Both the position numbers and the translations under genes were made by a program. Shown here piece after piece: positions 23,450-34,447 of a DNA stretch of 61,519 bases. The stretch covers positions 1 through 61,519 of the forward strand of contig JABANP010000307.1 in NCBI GenBank assembly GCA_013115135.1, given 5' to 3'. Under the pieces are notes generated by a model. It searched no databases, was not told the DNA's origin, and saw nothing but the letters and a program-made list of their open reading frames with translations. The stretch is from Perkinsus olseni (taxonomy: Eukaryota > Perkinsozoa > Perkinsida > Perkinsidae). The first letter of the stretch is position 1, and every line of letters starts with the position of its first letter.

Positions 23450-23680
23450 GACGAATGGTTTTGACGAAAAGATCGTGGCCGAATACATCACAATGAGCAT
23501 ATCTTTGGATCAACCGCCCATGGACGAAACGATCGTGTACGAAACCGGTTATGGATGAAAAAATGTTGACCGAAACAGGCACTTTTTCGAGGTACGAAAA
23601 AATTGTGGGCGAACCGAAATTTGTACGAAACAATCTTTGATCGAAGCTGCAGTGGACCAATCGATCGTGGACGAGTCGCG
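23450..23680 (-). repeat. Degenerate array of TTTCGTCCA, reverse orientation
   Basis: TGGACGAA-like copies begin near 23450, 23520, 23549, 23594, 23626, 23652 and 23668, several followed by gATCGTG. They are the reverse complement of the motif at 22785-23030. Confidence 0.65.
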
Positions 23681-23908
23681 GTACACCCGAATCAGCATCT
23701 CATTATGTAGTCTAATCTTGACTCAAAACACGAAGTAGCAAACTGGATATTCATTAGTGCTGAGCTAGAATAATATCATCGATATCGATCTCCAATTTCA
23801 TTGAGTCACAGGATTTGAGTCAAATCATTTGACAGAACGAAGTTCGTTCAACGACCTGATCAGGCGGACAGACCTATACTTTTGTTACAATAGGGTCTCC
23901 CGAACCAC

Positions 23909-23928
23909 GAGCACCGTGCTCGGAGCAC
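23909..23928. repeat. 6-1-6-1-6 triple (GAGCAC)
   Basis: GAGCAC, C, GTGCTC, G, GAGCAC; centres 23915 and 23922. Confidence 0.95.
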
Positions 23929-24315
23929 GGCCGGAGAGACCGCCGTGAGCTTCATTTTTTGCGTCGACTCGACTAACTCTCTCTTCATGCGTTCCACGAA
24001 TCTTAAGCTTTTGAGACTAGAAGCATACTCCAGGCCTTCGGCATGGCAGGGCTCTTTCGGTTGCTGGCGAAGAAACAATTGTAACTCCAACGGATAGATC
24101 AGTGTATCGGTGTCACCGATTCGGGGAACGCAGCCCAGGACGAACTGCCCTCAGTACGTGCGCAGCCTCAGAGCACACCTCACTCGCTTCACCAGGGCGA
24201 GCGAAACTGGCAACGGCCCAACCGCGAAGCAACCGAACGGCTCCCTAGGCAGCCGCCTTGTTTGCGTTGCCCTAAAATCGGTCCTAGTAGCACGCTGTAT
24301 CATGGCGAGTAACGG

Positions 24316-24370
24316 CAGATCCTCAGTGGTTAGTTGAAGAAGCCTTCTTCAACTAACCACTGAGGATCTG
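24316..24370. repeat. 55-bp perfect palindrome, 27-bp arms, one-base centre
   Basis: Arms 24316-24342 and 24344-24370 are exact reverse complements around 24343. It is the longest perfect palindrome seen in the window and shows no mismatch, which implies recent origin or active maintenance. Transcribed, it would give a long uninterrupted RNA hairpin. Confidence 0.97.
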
Positions 24371-24951
24371 CACAGGACAACCACGAAATCCGATGCTAAG
24401 GCGATCATACGATTGATGCATTGCCAACTGACAAAAGAACCCTGCCAGTCGTCCAAACCAACTTTACCATGCGACTCGTAAAATAGGAGGGGACGAAAGG
24501 TGTAAAGTTTACACTCTAAACTTTGGCTTCGGTGGACGGAAGGAGTTACTAGCACGATTGCGCCTCTTTGGGAATCCCAAAAGAACTTTATCAAACTCAC
24601 GCCTCACCCCTCCAGAGTACAGTGGCAGACATTCCCGCCAAATTGGAAGGAATGTCCCCGGAATTGGAGGCTCCAATTGTGGGGGTACATTTCGAGTATG
24701 TATTTGATGGCCGCATACGTACCTAAAATTGGGCAGTCCAAACGATCACCAATGAGTTCTCGATGTCTTCTAAGCGCCTGCAGGCCCTTCCTATTAAGAA
24801 TTCTAAGAATTTTGCTCCTCCAACTCCGTTGCCAATGCCATCCACTGGACACCGTAGCATCCACCAGCACAGCACGTACCTCAAGCTGATTCCCGACGGC
24901 TCATCGGCAGTGGCGTCACTATTATTGTTGGGAAGATACCAAGTCGCACAC

Positions 24952-24971
24952 CGAGTCTGACTCGGCGAGTC
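24952..24971. repeat. 6-1-6-1-6 triple (CGAGTC)
   Basis: CGAGTC, T, GACTCG, G, CGAGTC; centres 24958 and 24965. Confidence 0.95.
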
Positions 24972-24998
24972 GCAAGATGTAATCGAGCACGCACAGCC

Positions 24999-25018
24999 TG
25001 CCACAGTGGCAGTGCCAC
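24999..25018. repeat. 6-1-6-1-6 triple (TGCCAC)
   Basis: TGCCAC, A, GTGGCA, G, TGCCAC; centres 25005 and 25012. Only 27 bp downstream of the previous triple. Confidence 0.95.
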
Positions 25019-25850
25019 TGGTTGGTCCAACGGACCAGCCAGCCGCTCAGTGGAAATGAAGTTCGAACAACGAATGAGGCTTACACTTCGATCACGACTA
25101 CAGTGATTGTGACAAGACTACACTCGCCCTCAGTGATTGTTATGGCCCATAACTGGTGGCGTTCTCACCTCAGGGGAGTCGCCTGAATGCGGTATTAACA
25201 AGTGCTACAGCGTTAGGACTCCTAGCCTAAGAAAAGCTGGAATATGACTCAAGCACTGAAAACGAACAACAGCCGTACAGTGTACGGCGTACACGCCGTG
25301 TACTACACGCAATGATCCACCAAGTGTGAACTTAATCACGAAACGGGTATCGGAGCCCCATTCTGGGGCGGGCCGAAATATGAGCTTCGGTGATTTGAAC
25401 ACGTGCAACGATTTCCTTCTTAGCAAAAGGTATTTGGGAAATACGCGGAACCATGGAGCTCAGCCGTGGAACTAGCATGTCGAACTAAAAAACCAAGAGC
25501 AAGGTCTATAATTAGCATCAGCAATGTGATGCTGAATTACGGGAGCCTGATAGAGGACAACAACACAATGTCTTTGCGTGCCTACCAAGTTCGTACTGTG
25601 AAGGTCACATTGCGAAGCAGAGGGGCCGAGTAACTCGTCACGAGTGATCAATTATCATTAACAGTAGGAAAATAAGTCATAGCGGGATATAAACTTCAAC
25701 TATCAATATTGATATCACTAGTAATAGGCGTAACATCGCGGTAATGTTGCAGTCTCCATGCATACCACGACCATCAGCACCAACAATCGTATATTAGGGA
25801 CAGCGCAGTTGACCGAGAGTGCAGATAGAACCTCATTGATGAACCTGCAT

Positions 25851-25870
25851 ACCGTAGTACGGTAACCGTA
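25851..25870. repeat. 6-1-6-1-6 triple (ACCGTA)
   Basis: ACCGTA, G, TACGGT, A, ACCGTA; centres 25857 and 25864. Confidence 0.95.
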
Positions 25871-26005
25871 CTAGTAGACCAACATCACTATTGCCAGTAA
25901 TCTACTGGAACCCAATGGAATGAAAAAATCCTACAAGATCTGATGCGCAAGCGAAAACACTACACTAAAGCTTCTATGCAGGTCCAGTGAAGAGGTCCAA
26001 GGAAG

Positions 26006-26025
26006 TCGTGAGTCACGACTCGTGA
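26006..26025. repeat. 6-1-6-1-6 triple (TCGTGA)
   Basis: TCGTGA, G, TCACGA, C, TCGTGA; centres 26012 and 26019. Confidence 0.95.
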
Positions 26026-26197
26026 CTCTAAAAAACGTAACTCAAGTCGCCAGCAAAGCCCTACATGCATTGAGAGCGCTAGTCACAGCCAATCCACGAT
26101 CGTCCACTCAAGTGACCTAACGTGCAGACACATTCGCCACGAAGCATGAAGTCTACCTGAAGTTCATTCCAGAACTGCCACACGAACCCCAACAAGG

Positions 26198-26217
26198 AGC
26201 TCTGAGAGCTCAGCTCT
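26198..26217. repeat. 6-1-6-1-6 triple (AGCTCT)
   Basis: AGCTCT, G, AGAGCT, C, AGCTCT; centres 26204 and 26211. Confidence 0.95.
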
Positions 26218-26724
26218 CTCGCTAAGCACCACCCGATACGGAATCTGCCTTTCGCTGCTGAAAAAAAATCGGTTACATAATTTTTGAAAATTTGGGAATT
26301 ATTCGCTGATCTACGCCGACTCGTCAGGGGTAGAAGGGCTGAAGCTGGTTGACATACCCAATGTCTCAGCACATCTGTGCCTGAAGTTCGATTAGCGCTT
26401 AGAATTCTTCCGAAGAAATTCGGAGCAAGTATTCATACTTAGTATTGTACGACTGTAACATGAGCAGCAGAACCAGGCTGACTACAACACCAAAGTCTCT
26501 GAGCAGTATCCAGAAACTGGGGACAAAAACATGATTTCACACAACACATTTCGCAAATCAACCGCAATTCACATCGCTGTCGCCGACGCAGTCCTCGTCG
26601 CACCCTGAATAGCATAGCATAACATCTTGCCAAGAACCAACTAGGATTATCCTGAATAATTTATCCAAGGGCACAGGAAAACTTGCATATGAAAGGGACG
26701 TATCGTGCATTAACTGTCAGTTAA

Positions 26725-26747
26725 TAGATCAGTTAATAACTGATCTA
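26725..26747. repeat. Perfect 11-bp-arm palindrome, one-base centre
   Basis: Arms 26725-26735 and 26737-26747. An 8-bp-arm palindrome just upstream (centre 26717) uses the same TAACTG/CAGTTA hexamer. Confidence 0.95.
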
Positions 26748-26852
26748 CTACCACTGGTTGTGTTGGTACCACTGGTACCTAGTACCACGATTGTACTTGG
26801 TGCTACTAGTATGCTGGTAGCCTATCAGCATACTGAAAGCACCGAATACAAG

Positions 26853-26912
26853 TTGTATTATACAATCGTTAAAGTTTAACGATTCTCGTTAGTGTTTAAC
26901 ACTAACGAGAAT
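26853..26912. repeat. Three abutting perfect one-base-centre palindromes
   Basis: 26853-26865 (6-bp arms), 26864-26884 (10-bp arms) and 26882-26912 (15-bp arms) overlap by 2-3 bp each. Together they cover 60 bp of continuous inverted repeat next to the 3' end of the DnaJ gene (stop at 26948). Confidence 0.95.
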
Positions 26913-26947
26913 GAGTACAGAGAGGAGAGGCTAGCTCATCCGATATG

Positions 26948-29900
26948 TCACACTGGGGCGAAGCTGCGACCCACCGAGTCCGGCAGTACTTGGTCCTCAT
27001 TGTTGCCATGTTTGAATTCTCGCCGTTGTTTGGATTCCTTCTCAATGTCGTCGAACTCTCTGATGAGTGCTTCCTGTCTCGGAGTGAGGCGCTCGGGCAA
27101 TGAGAGAGAAAAATGAAGCACAAGGTTCCCCCTTGGATTCGATGCAGAGTCGACCGATGAACCTGCGAGTTGACAGAAGCGATACCGGGAAAGTTTCCCG
27201 GGGAAACAGATCGACGACTTCCATGACACGGAGTCCATGTCCACACCACAACGGTACCGGCATCATAACAAGACGGCAGGAACCGAAAAGATGCAGGCCG
27301 TGCGCAAGCTTACCGGCACTAAGCTTGGGAGGCCCCTTCCCTCTAATTATCCTGCTATTGCCTACAACAAAGCAATGATCAAAGATTCCACACGTTCCGG
27401 CAAACTGGTAGAGCTGAGGTATAATCGCGACTGAGCGAGCGAGGCTACCCACCAGGTAAGGTGTTTGGAGGGATCTGTAATTTGATAATGTCTTTCTCCG
27501 AAGTCAGACTCGGGATCTCAACAGTCCCGCCCAGGAGGGCTTGGGATAGAGAAACAGGTACAGTCAAGTGCACCTGTAGAAAAAGGGCGCCCTCGAAGCT
27601 TGGGCTAATACCCGAGACCCTGTTACATCTTCGTCAACTCGTTTGAATCTTTCATGCTCCTTCACCTTTATCGTGACAAACAAGTCTCCGCTCCTTCCTC
27701 CACGCAAACCGCAGTGACCCAAACCAGGCAACCGGAGCTCCGTAAACTGTCGTGCTCCCGCGGGAACAGAAACGAGTACCTCGAAAAAAATCTCCTGCAC
27801 GCAAGCACACAGTTGTCTCCTGAAGCGGACTGCCTAGGATTTTCCCTCGACACACGATGTGTATCATTCACTAAAATCCCGGTCTACCGTCCGCGAACTC
27901 GCTTAACATTGGGAAGAGAGCTCGTGTCGCGAATCGATCAGCCGGGGAGAAGGCACTTCTGCCTGGCGACCCCCAACGTTACGATCGATTCGAGACCGGG
28001 CTCTACTGCCCAATCCCCATCCGCACGAGGCATGAGGACACTTGGATTACGGCATACTCCACGAGGCGTTGGAGAACACGTGGATTACGTCTTTTCGGCG
28101 CACCATAGCTCCCTCCCCTCTACAACTACGGCAAGGATGATCTAAAGTTTGTCCTGAGCCTGAGCATGTATTGCAGGGCATACCTGAGGAAAAGTGACCC
28201 GCGGATGAACCGAAACGAGATCGCTAGACGGCCTGAGTCTTATCCTACCAGTCCTACCTACAAGAGCACAGGAATTCGTTATTGAAGATCAAAACTTTTG
28301 ATTCAAAAGTCGATTGTTCACGGAAGAGACGCTAAGACTGTTCGGGGCAGTATGACGACCCTCCGTACCCATAGTCATTATACCCCTCTCGACTCGAACC
28401 GTTCCCGTACCCTTGCATTGTCGACACCTGAAGCACTAGTAACCAGATGCCGGCCCCAACAATGCTAGTTCGGAGCATGAGTCAGAACTCCACACCGGAC
28501 GCGGTACATCCATCCCACGACCGACGACTGCGTCCCACGCCCGCCCACTTCACACCGACCCTCCGCTAGATAGCAACGGTACCCCGCACAGCAAAGGGTG
28601 AAAGGGGGCACGTGCTACGCCCGGGCTAGTTGTACATCGTCCAGCCGGTCCCTGCTGCGGCTCCACTCCCATTGCAAATCTCACAACCCTGGCGGCAGGA
28701 CAGCGCTACTGTCCTGGTGCTGCCGCGCATGGCTTCCATGAACGAAACCTGCCCAATGCAGGCCCCAGACCCTCGACGTTCAAATCGAGATTGAGCTATC
28801 TCTCACTTCGATTTCAGTAGTGATGTCATCACCCCTCTGAGACACTTGTCCAGCCTGACGATATTTAGCTTGACGGCCGAAAACCTGAGAAATCAGACCT
28901 AACCTTAGCCTGACCGTGCACTCAAATTGAGTTCACGAGTTGATTCAAGCTGGTATCTCGGCAGCATGCGCATGATATCATCCCCGATATGTCCTAGCGG
29001 AAACCAGATCGACACTGCTAACTCAGCAATGCTGACCCTGTTCATTCGAAGGCGCCTCTCGCAACACGCGATCCTCGTTGGCGAGTCCCACCGCTAGCGG
29101 GCGCCCAAGAGGTACGACTTAACAGTGGTAGCCCAACATGGCGAGCGTCCCGAAAAAGATGCGACCGCGGGCTTCCCCAATTTGCAGAGAAGCGCGAGTA
29201 TATCTACCAAACCCTATCGCTCCGTCCTACATTGTGACTAAGCGACTACATGACGGACGACAGGTCAGGGGCTACCGAGCACTACTTTAGAGAACTCGCT
29301 GAACATTTGACTAGGATCGTGATGCCAGTCTCCAGCAGTGCTCGCCGAGGCTCCGCTACCCGTCGTCCCACTTCCGGTGGAGCCTGCCAGAATCCTCTCG
29401 AACACGGCCTCACGAAAAATTACGATCACCATTTCTCATTTCGCGCTGCTCCCGGTCAAAAATGGCCCGCTTTTTCGGATCTGTTAGAATCGCATAAGCG
29501 TTCGTCAAACTAGCCATCCGGCTCTGAGCTTCCGGGTCATTAGGATTCCGATCTGGATGATACCTGAGCCACAACGGTGCTCCTGAGTCACATCCCAGAC
29601 CAAACTCTTGAATAGCATCCGATCATGCCGGGCATTCCACACCAGAGAGAACCACAAATGAGAAATAGAGACCAAGAACATCCTCAATTACGGCGACAAC
29701 TCTTCCCTACATAACGGTTTTCCCAAGACGATTTCAGCCACATAAGATGGAGAAAACTGAGGCCCCACCCGGCCACTCCCGCACCTCCCATTTCCACACT
29801 CATTGCCCTCTCACTTCTTCGCAAGCTCTCTAAATTTCTCCTTAATCTCTTTCTGCGTGGCTGCGGGTGACACGCCCATAATACTGTACGGGTCCTTCTT

Positions 29901-29975
29901 CCCAGTAGTAGAAAAATACCGCTGGTAACCAAACACTGCCTGCCGCATCGCCAGCCGCCGTGCTGAGATCGCCAT
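26948..29975 (-). CDS. Mitochondrial-type DnaJ (type I Hsp40) co-chaperone
   Basis: Minus-strand multi-exon gene. MAISARRLAMRQAVFGYQRY looks like a mitochondrial presequence; an in-frame Met also exists at 30074. The J domain reads DPYSIMGVSPAATQKEIKE, and a 252-nt intron (29564-29815) splits K/YHPDRNPNDPEAQ, giving the essential HPD. The region then carries SFMEAMRGSTRTVAL and zinc-finger motifs CEICNGSG (28.7 kb), CRQCKGTG (28.4 kb) and CNTCSGSG (28.2 kb). The C-terminal domain has EVLVSVPAGARQFTELRLPG, GDLFVTIKVKEHERF and LVLHFSLSLPERLTPRQ, ending VGRSFAPV. It would stimulate mitochondrial Hsp70. A run of five T (A on the plus strand, 29415-29419) breaks the frame after MRNGDRNF; four T would restore REAVFERILAGS. 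Either a sequencing indel or a true lesion. Confidence 0.8.
27187..27206. repeat. 6-1-6-1-6 triple (GGGAAA)
   Basis: GGGAAA, G, TTTCCC, G, GGGAAA; centres 27193 and 27200. Lies in an intron of the DnaJ gene. Confidence 0.95.
28289..28308. repeat. 6-1-6-1-6 triple (TCAAAA)
   Basis: TCAAAA, C, TTTTGA, T, TCAAAA; centres 28295 and 28302. Lies between zinc-finger exons of the DnaJ gene. Confidence 0.95.
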
Positions 29976-30363
29976 GACAACAGTGGGGTCGCGAAGAAGC
30001 TTCTCAGCAACGACCAATGTACACGCGAGCCTGTTCGAAGGGCCCAAATCATCACCCGCTCCCTGCGACAGCATCCCTGGTGGCCTCGAAAACTCATCGA
30101 TAATCCCCCCGTGTGGCCGCTATTAAACTACAACGCGATACTCGGTCGCATACTAGAAAATGGACAACATTGGATCGGATCGCTAAGGTCAGTGTACAAT
30201 ACGATTATCAAACCCGTGGTGAGGTCCACTAACGAACCAAAACGATGTCGAGCGGAGGTGATAAAAGTCCAACTAACTACCAACCTTATTAGCGTTAAAT
30301 GTATACTCTGGATTCTCTCGTCTATCGGTAAAAGATCGAAGCAGAAAAAATATCAGTTCGTCC

Positions 30364-30384
30364 GATGATGATGATGATGATGTT
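30364..30384 (+). repeat. GAT trinucleotide microsatellite
   Basis: Short GATGAT tract in the gap between the DnaJ and KH genes; otherwise nothing was seen in 30075-30511. Confidence 0.8.
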
Positions 30385-30511
30385 GTTACCCCGATAGAAG
30401 CTTCGCTTGAATGTATAAACACGCGAGAGAATTCTGAAGGATAGTGCCGCTTAGCAATAACTGCCGATCCATCGTTTGCGGGACCTAACAAGAGACAAAA
30501 AACTTGCTATT

Positions 30512-33500
30512 TTATAAGTCTCCTAATATCTGTTGCAAGGAAGTTGCAGACTCGTCTCTGTCACACAGTTTCCCGTCTAAGTACGCAAATTCATCATTGA
30601 CCAACTGCAATGACACCCCGAAAAAGGAAAGGACACGTTCACAGTATCTTCTCAGTGAGGAGGTTGTACTTAGAACATTTTCAATCTCACCAGAGGGGTT
30701 CATCAGAATTTTCCGACCAACAGTCACATGAAACCCAAAAACTGCATACTCCCCTCCTCCTCAAAGGCCCCTGATTACATCCTTCCCGATCTCAACGTGA
30801 GCTCCGCTGCGCCTCGAGAGCTCATCCAAGAATCCAGCCTTCACCCACGAGTTGATCGTATTGCGCCCAACGACCACCGAGAAGTAAGAAGCCTCATCAT
30901 GATCTATATCAGAACCTGAAGAAAACACAGAGCATCAGTGGACAATGAACACCTTCCCTGCAAGATTCGCGATGAAATGGGCCAGGGCTTATCGGGCGGC
31001 CCGCGCTGCCGCTCACTATATAGAGAGAGGTAGAGAGCTGCTCATCTTCCCCCATTACCAAGTCTATCTGCAGCAGTCCCCAATGCCACAGCGGCATTAT
31101 CTAGAGACCCTCTCTGTCGGAATGCGGACGATGACTCGCTAACCCCTTCATAGCTATGCGATCCACGATGGCCCTGACAACAGAAACCCTTTCCGTCAAG
31201 CCCTCGAACTCCGGCCGTACCCTAGGGCTCTCGGTCGAGCGACCATGCGATTGATATTCCTGTTGATGGTGATGATGATGCCTCGCCCTCTTGCTTTCTG
31301 GGCTATATTCTCTATCCCTGTCCCCCGGATGTTGATCTCTCCTCCCGACTTCCTCCTGGCCCCGACCTGCCCCTTCCTCTGGCGAGGACGGCGTGGCCGG
31401 CATAAAACTCAACTCGATCGCAACGAGCACCATCAGCGCTGCTTTAACCTGACCCAGATTCGCTATGCTCAATCGAAGACGATTCGCCCTATCGCCAGCC
31501 GAGCGGCTTCGCACTCCCCAACCTACCCGCTTATCGAGAGACCCTTCAAAAGTTACGAAGCGCGTCGGCATATCACTAGACTCGCTCTTCTGGACTTGAA
31601 CGTTGCATCCTGACCGGAAGAAACCTTCATCCTTCGTTCTCACATACGTCTACGGCACAGCGATGAGCAGTTATATACCGTGCTGCCGGGAGGAGCGGTA
31701 GACAGTCGACGAAACCGCTGGGATATGAAAACAAAGATAGTTATATCGAACCCGTACGCGATGAGAATTGCCAAGGTTCTCAAGCGAACACTGGGAAATC
31801 TTTTAATGCCTCATCACACCTTACTTGTCTCTTCACGACGAAGCATCTCACCTTATCATCAGCCGTGGCGACAACCCTTCATTACACAAACAATATACAC
31901 AATTCACAAACAGTTGTGAATATCAGAAATAAAAGACAAGCCATGCGATTCATCGAGTATACAAGGGCCTTCCAGAAATTACAAAGCCACCGCCCGTTCA
32001 AACTCCACAACGCGGTCCAGCCTCTCACGGTTATTACCAGTAGTTTTACATATCCAGTTGATAGTGTCTCCTCCTCGTCCTATAACGTTACGTGTCTTGC
32101 TAGCTTGTATAAGAAGCTCAGTGTACTGAATCGAGAGGCACTCGGCTTCACCATCCGGATCATACGAGATCTCACTGGACAGACCATCGAACGACGTGAA
32201 CAGGAAAACTAGCAAATTCGACTTCCCCGAACCCACACCCAATCCATCCATCCCCTCGCCGAAGCACTGCCATTGTACCAATTGTCCCCGCCATTGGAAT
32301 TTCGAGGCGCGCGAAACACCCCAGGCCGCATTACTTTATCTTCCTTCACATCCAAGACCTCCATAGTCTTCACCATGCCTCTCGATTTCTCCGCCATAGT
32401 CCCTCTTAACACCATCACTTCGTTACGATTGGGCGCCAACTGATCAAGACACGCATCACAGGTGCCCCGCAGTCCACATCGTAAAGCGGCCAAGCACGAT
32501 GCTGGGCTGTGAGGATGGAACCCCACTCGACATGCTTCCTCAGAAGGCGTCGTACAGCCTCAGGAAATTACCTTAGGGTTAGGTGGGAACTGATCAGCTT
32601 TTTCAAATTGTATCCTGGCTCCACTGCAGTGTTCAATCTCTGTGATCGACTTGCCATTCTTACCAATAACGAATGCCGAATAACGTCTATCAACCACCAG
32701 CATCACTGGCGACCCCGAGTCCTGAAATCACACCACGCAATGGTTCAATAAACCATCCCATGGGAAGTCTCCCCAAGCATAGACTCGAGGCGCTTGTCCC
32801 TCCTGTCGAGAAGCTACTCCTTCAGGAGAAGACGCCCTGTAATTCTGATCCTCACTGCAACAACACACCAAACGTAGTTCTTCTATACTCACTGAGAGCG
32901 TCAACCGACACCCCTGATCTCACCTGATCTCGAGGAATCTTTTCCAACCCCGGTACCCACGGCACAACAACTTCTCCAGGTCTACTCTCGATCTCGACCG
33001 GCGGTCCAGGTGGCGGAGGGGGAGGTGGTGGTGCACTCCGATCACCCTGTCGATCTGAAAGAAACCAGTCACCGCAGACCCGACCTTATCAACTCACCAC
33101 TGCCCATCACAAGCGCACTCGCCTCCTCGAACGGGATGCGCTTGCTTCGCACTACCTCTTCAACCTGCACAACAACAATACCCCAAGCATTCATCGCGAC
33201 CCATTTAAGCACAGCGTTGAGCCATTCATCACAGCTCTGTAGAGATCCGCTCGACTGCAACTACCCCGGGCAACTCGCTAACACTACCGTATTCCTAAGC
33301 TTGCTTATAACGGCAGCGGTCGCCTCGTCCGATCCCTTGATGATGACCGGTCTCACCATCATACCCTCAATAGGTGCCTTGGCAATCTGAGAACAAAAGT
33401 GCAATCCCTGGGAATCGAACCTGGGCCAATACTCACCGTGACTTCGCAGTGAAAGTCTGATTCCAGTGCTCGCAGTCGTTGGCCTCTCCCATCGAGGAAC

Positions 33501-34447
33501 GCAAATGATGTAACCTAGTTGACAACAACCAGGTAACAAAGTAGCATTCAACAGTCCACGCAATGAGCCTGGCTCAGAGAACCCAAGGCTGGGCGCCCCT
33601 TCCACCTCAGGTATCAGCAGTACAAATATCCCCCGACTCTGTGGTTTGTCACGTCGTAACATGTCCAGCAGCTTGGCTATGGCACTATCGACTTGTTGAG
33701 GGTTACCTGCAAGTTGATACTCACCGTTAAGGCTGCCATGAGGAGCAGAATATTACCGATAAAAGTGACGACTCGATCCACCAAGGACTTTGGCGTTTCA
33801 CTCGGCTTCGATACGTGAACATTAGCGCCGCTCAACTTCTGCAGGCGATGAAGACCGGTACCACGGACTCCGATGATGTGACCTGTTGATGCGTACAATC
33901 TCATACCACTCCTTTCACAACTCCTCCTACCTGCAATATCATCAGGAACCAGGCATCGACATGGCAAGTAGTCCCTTCCTGGCTGTTGTTGCTGTGGCTG
34001 AGCCTGCCCAACACGATTGGCCCCGGTCCACCTCCGCACCGGTCCGGTCGATTGATCACCGCTGTTACGACGCCTCTTGCTGCTGCTTCTTCTCTCGCTT
34101 GCCGGTTCCTCACGGATTGCCGGCTGCTCCGCTGGAGGCTCATTACCATGGCCAGATCTCGGAGAGGGATCTTCATGCTCATCGTCGTGGTGCTCCTCGG
34201 CACTATATCCCTCTTCATCCTCTCTATCATGGTCATCACCGAGGCTATCCTCATCGTCATCATCAACTCGGTCATCTGGTGGTGGTTGGAAGGTAGTAGA
34301 CGCATTGGTCGTGGAGGCCACCCCAGTCCCTGATTGATGCTGCTGAGCCGAAGCTGCCGCTGCTGCCGCCGTCTCGTCGTAGTCAACGTCCTCAGAAGTG
34401 ACTCCGTAATCCATAGTAGCGACGAAGGAGGAGATTGAAGGGGTCAC
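30512..34447 (-). CDS. Multi-KH-domain RNA-binding protein
   Basis: Minus-strand multi-exon gene. The N-terminus (MTPSISSFVATMDYG...) is long, acidic and Gln-rich, with a SSSKRRR basic patch. KH 1 (33.9-33.7 kb) reads CRCLVPDDIA spliced to GHIIGVRGTGLHRLQKLSGA, with GVRG as the GxxG loop, then VVTFIG spliced to NPQQVDSAIAKLLDML. A divergent KH half (VRPVIIKGSDEATAAV) follows a 50-nt intron (33387-33436). A further KH near 32.65 kb has AFVIGKNGKSITEIEHCSGA (loop GKNG), another near 32.1 kb has NVIGRGGDTINWICKTTG (loop GRGG), and a last one near 30.85 kb has SVVVGRNTINSW and RRSGAHVEIGKD (degenerate loop). A His/Ser/Arg-rich linker lies at 31.3-31.5 kb. Such proteins bind single-stranded RNA and act in splicing, stability or translation. 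Some internal exon borders are unresolved. Confidence 0.7.
33387..33436 (-). other. Intron carrying a tRNA T-arm-like core (family member 2)
   Basis: Fifty-nt intron in the KH gene. It begins gtgagtattgg, contains CAGGTTCGATTCCCAGG, and ends cttttgttctcag. It aligns along its length with the intron at 9461-9508. Confidence 0.75.

Larger units (their letters stand above)
19761..26947. other. 7-kb gene-free region with palindromes and short-motif arrays
   Basis: No exon with a recognisable domain was seen on either strand. The stretch carries most of the single-base-centre palindromes, two arrays of a TTTCGTCCA motif in opposite orientation and a tRNA-Thr-like remnant. An A/T-rich tract lies near 20880-21060. 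Confidence 0.55.

Noticed and set aside
22785..23680. CRISPR-like array of short motifs
   Set aside because: Motifs are degenerate, spacing is irregular, no cas genes exist and the DNA is eukaryotic.
24316..24370. Bacterial-type terminator hairpin
   Set aside because: No T-run, one-base loop, far from any gene end, and eukaryotic context.
16892..26912. Palindromes as transcription-factor operators
   Set aside because: Each copy has a different sequence while the geometry is fixed, the reverse of what binding sites show.
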